Below are positions 6,542 to 6,724 of a stretch of DNA of 6,724 bases, one piece after another. The position numbers were made by a program, and so were the translations under genes. Position 1 is the first letter of the stretch. Each line of letters opens with the position of its first letter. The notes beneath the pieces are model-generated. The model made no database searches, was not told the origin of the DNA, and saw only the letters and a list, made by a program, of their open reading frames with translations. Where the stretch lies: the NCBI GenBank assembly GCA_030650265.1, contig JAUSEJ010001069.1, positions 1 to 6,724 on the forward strand, written 5' to 3'. Origin of the DNA: Dehalococcoidia bacterium. Lineage in GTDB: Bacteria; Chloroflexota; Dehalococcoidia; JACPQF01.

Positions 6542-6547
6542 AAGGAG
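6542..6547 (+). promoter_or_regulatory. Ribosome binding site AAGGAG
   Basis: AAGGAG lies 6 nt before ATG 6554. This decides the start of the following gene, which is too short within the window to be obvious from length alone. Confidence 0.8.
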
Positions 6548-6553
6548 AGCAAA

Positions 6554-6724
6554 ATGCCAGATATCCGTATCATCGGCAGTTTGGATGAAGTCCCAGTGTG
6601 GGCGATCGTGATTGCCGTCATTTCGATCCTTGTGAGCCTCGTTGTGAGCGCTGTTATGAGTTATCGAGTACGATCCGCTGGCAGGGCCAAGGAGAATGAG
6701 ACGACTAACTCCTTGCTCACGCGG
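6554..6724 (+). CDS. Small single-helix membrane protein, 3' end outside the window
   Basis: An ATG with AAGGAG 6 nt upstream and an extended -10 promoter 47 nt upstream opens a frame that runs 57 codons to the window edge without a stop. The product begins with a short polar, mildly acidic segment (MPDIRIIGSLDEVP). One strong hydrophobic helix follows at about residues 15-36 (WAIVIAVISILVSLVVSAVM). After it comes a basic then polar stretch (YRVRSAGRAKENE). This suggests a bitopic protein with its C-terminal part in the cytoplasm by the positive-inside rule. It is transcribed away from the antiporter gene. I do not recognise the family, and the remaining length is unknown, so no function is assigned. 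Strong expression signals make it very likely to be a real gene. Confidence 0.75.
   Translation, partial: MPDIRIIGSLDEVPVWAIVIAVISILVSLVVSAVMSYRVRSAGRAKENETTNSLLTR

Noticed and set aside
6394..6621. Minus-strand open frame of 75 codons across the divergent promoter region.
   Set aside because: It covers the antiporter -35 box, the opposite promoter and the start of the small membrane-protein gene, and has no protein-like features. It is a shadow frame.

Overview
The window holds four gene loci of an ordinary bacterial chromosome, with moderate GC (roughly 53-55% by eye). Two promoters match the sigma-70/sigma-A consensus exactly or almost exactly, and there is one good AAGGAG ribosome binding site. 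No rRNA, tRNA, CRISPR array, transposase or phage gene is visible. The organism cannot be named. A very long YfhO-type membrane protein, a substrate-binding lipoprotein and a CPA2 antiporter would fit Chloroflexota or another non-proteobacterial lineage, but that is a weak inference.

Layout. (1) Positions 1-2913, + strand: the 3' part of a large YfhO-family polytopic membrane protein, a presumed lipid-linked sugar transferase of the GT-C type. Its N-terminus lies outside the window. (2) 2914-3177: a convergent intergenic gap with no gene. It contains a perfect 10-bp inverted repeat about 90 nt apart around a smaller hairpin. (3) 3178-4134 (possibly to 4146), - strand: a BtuF/FecB-type ABC-transporter solute-binding lipoprotein. 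It has its own exact-consensus promoter (4211-4238), but no permease or ATPase gene is in view. (4) 4135-4396: leader and promoter of the binding protein plus two strong stem-loops, one of them just downstream of the antiporter stop codon. (5) 4397-6353, - strand: one monovalent cation:proton antiporter gene (CPA2 membrane domain, then RCK/TrkA-N and TrkA-C). It is split into two overlapping reading frames by a one-base shift at a run of five G (5197-5201). (6) 6354-6553: a divergent promoter region with one promoter for each direction and a 15-bp tandem repeat touching the -35 box of the antiporter promoter. (7) 6554-6724, + strand: the start of a small protein with one membrane helix, cut by the window edge.

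The genes do not form an obvious pathway. YfhO acts in envelope glycosylation, the binding protein in metal-chelate or cofactor uptake, and the antiporter in K+/Na+/pH homeostasis. Each appears to be its own transcription unit. I see no convincing new biological system. The points most worth checking are the antiporter frameshift, the unusual start of the binding-protein gene, the repeat at the antiporter promoter, and the possible structured RNA between the two convergent genes.
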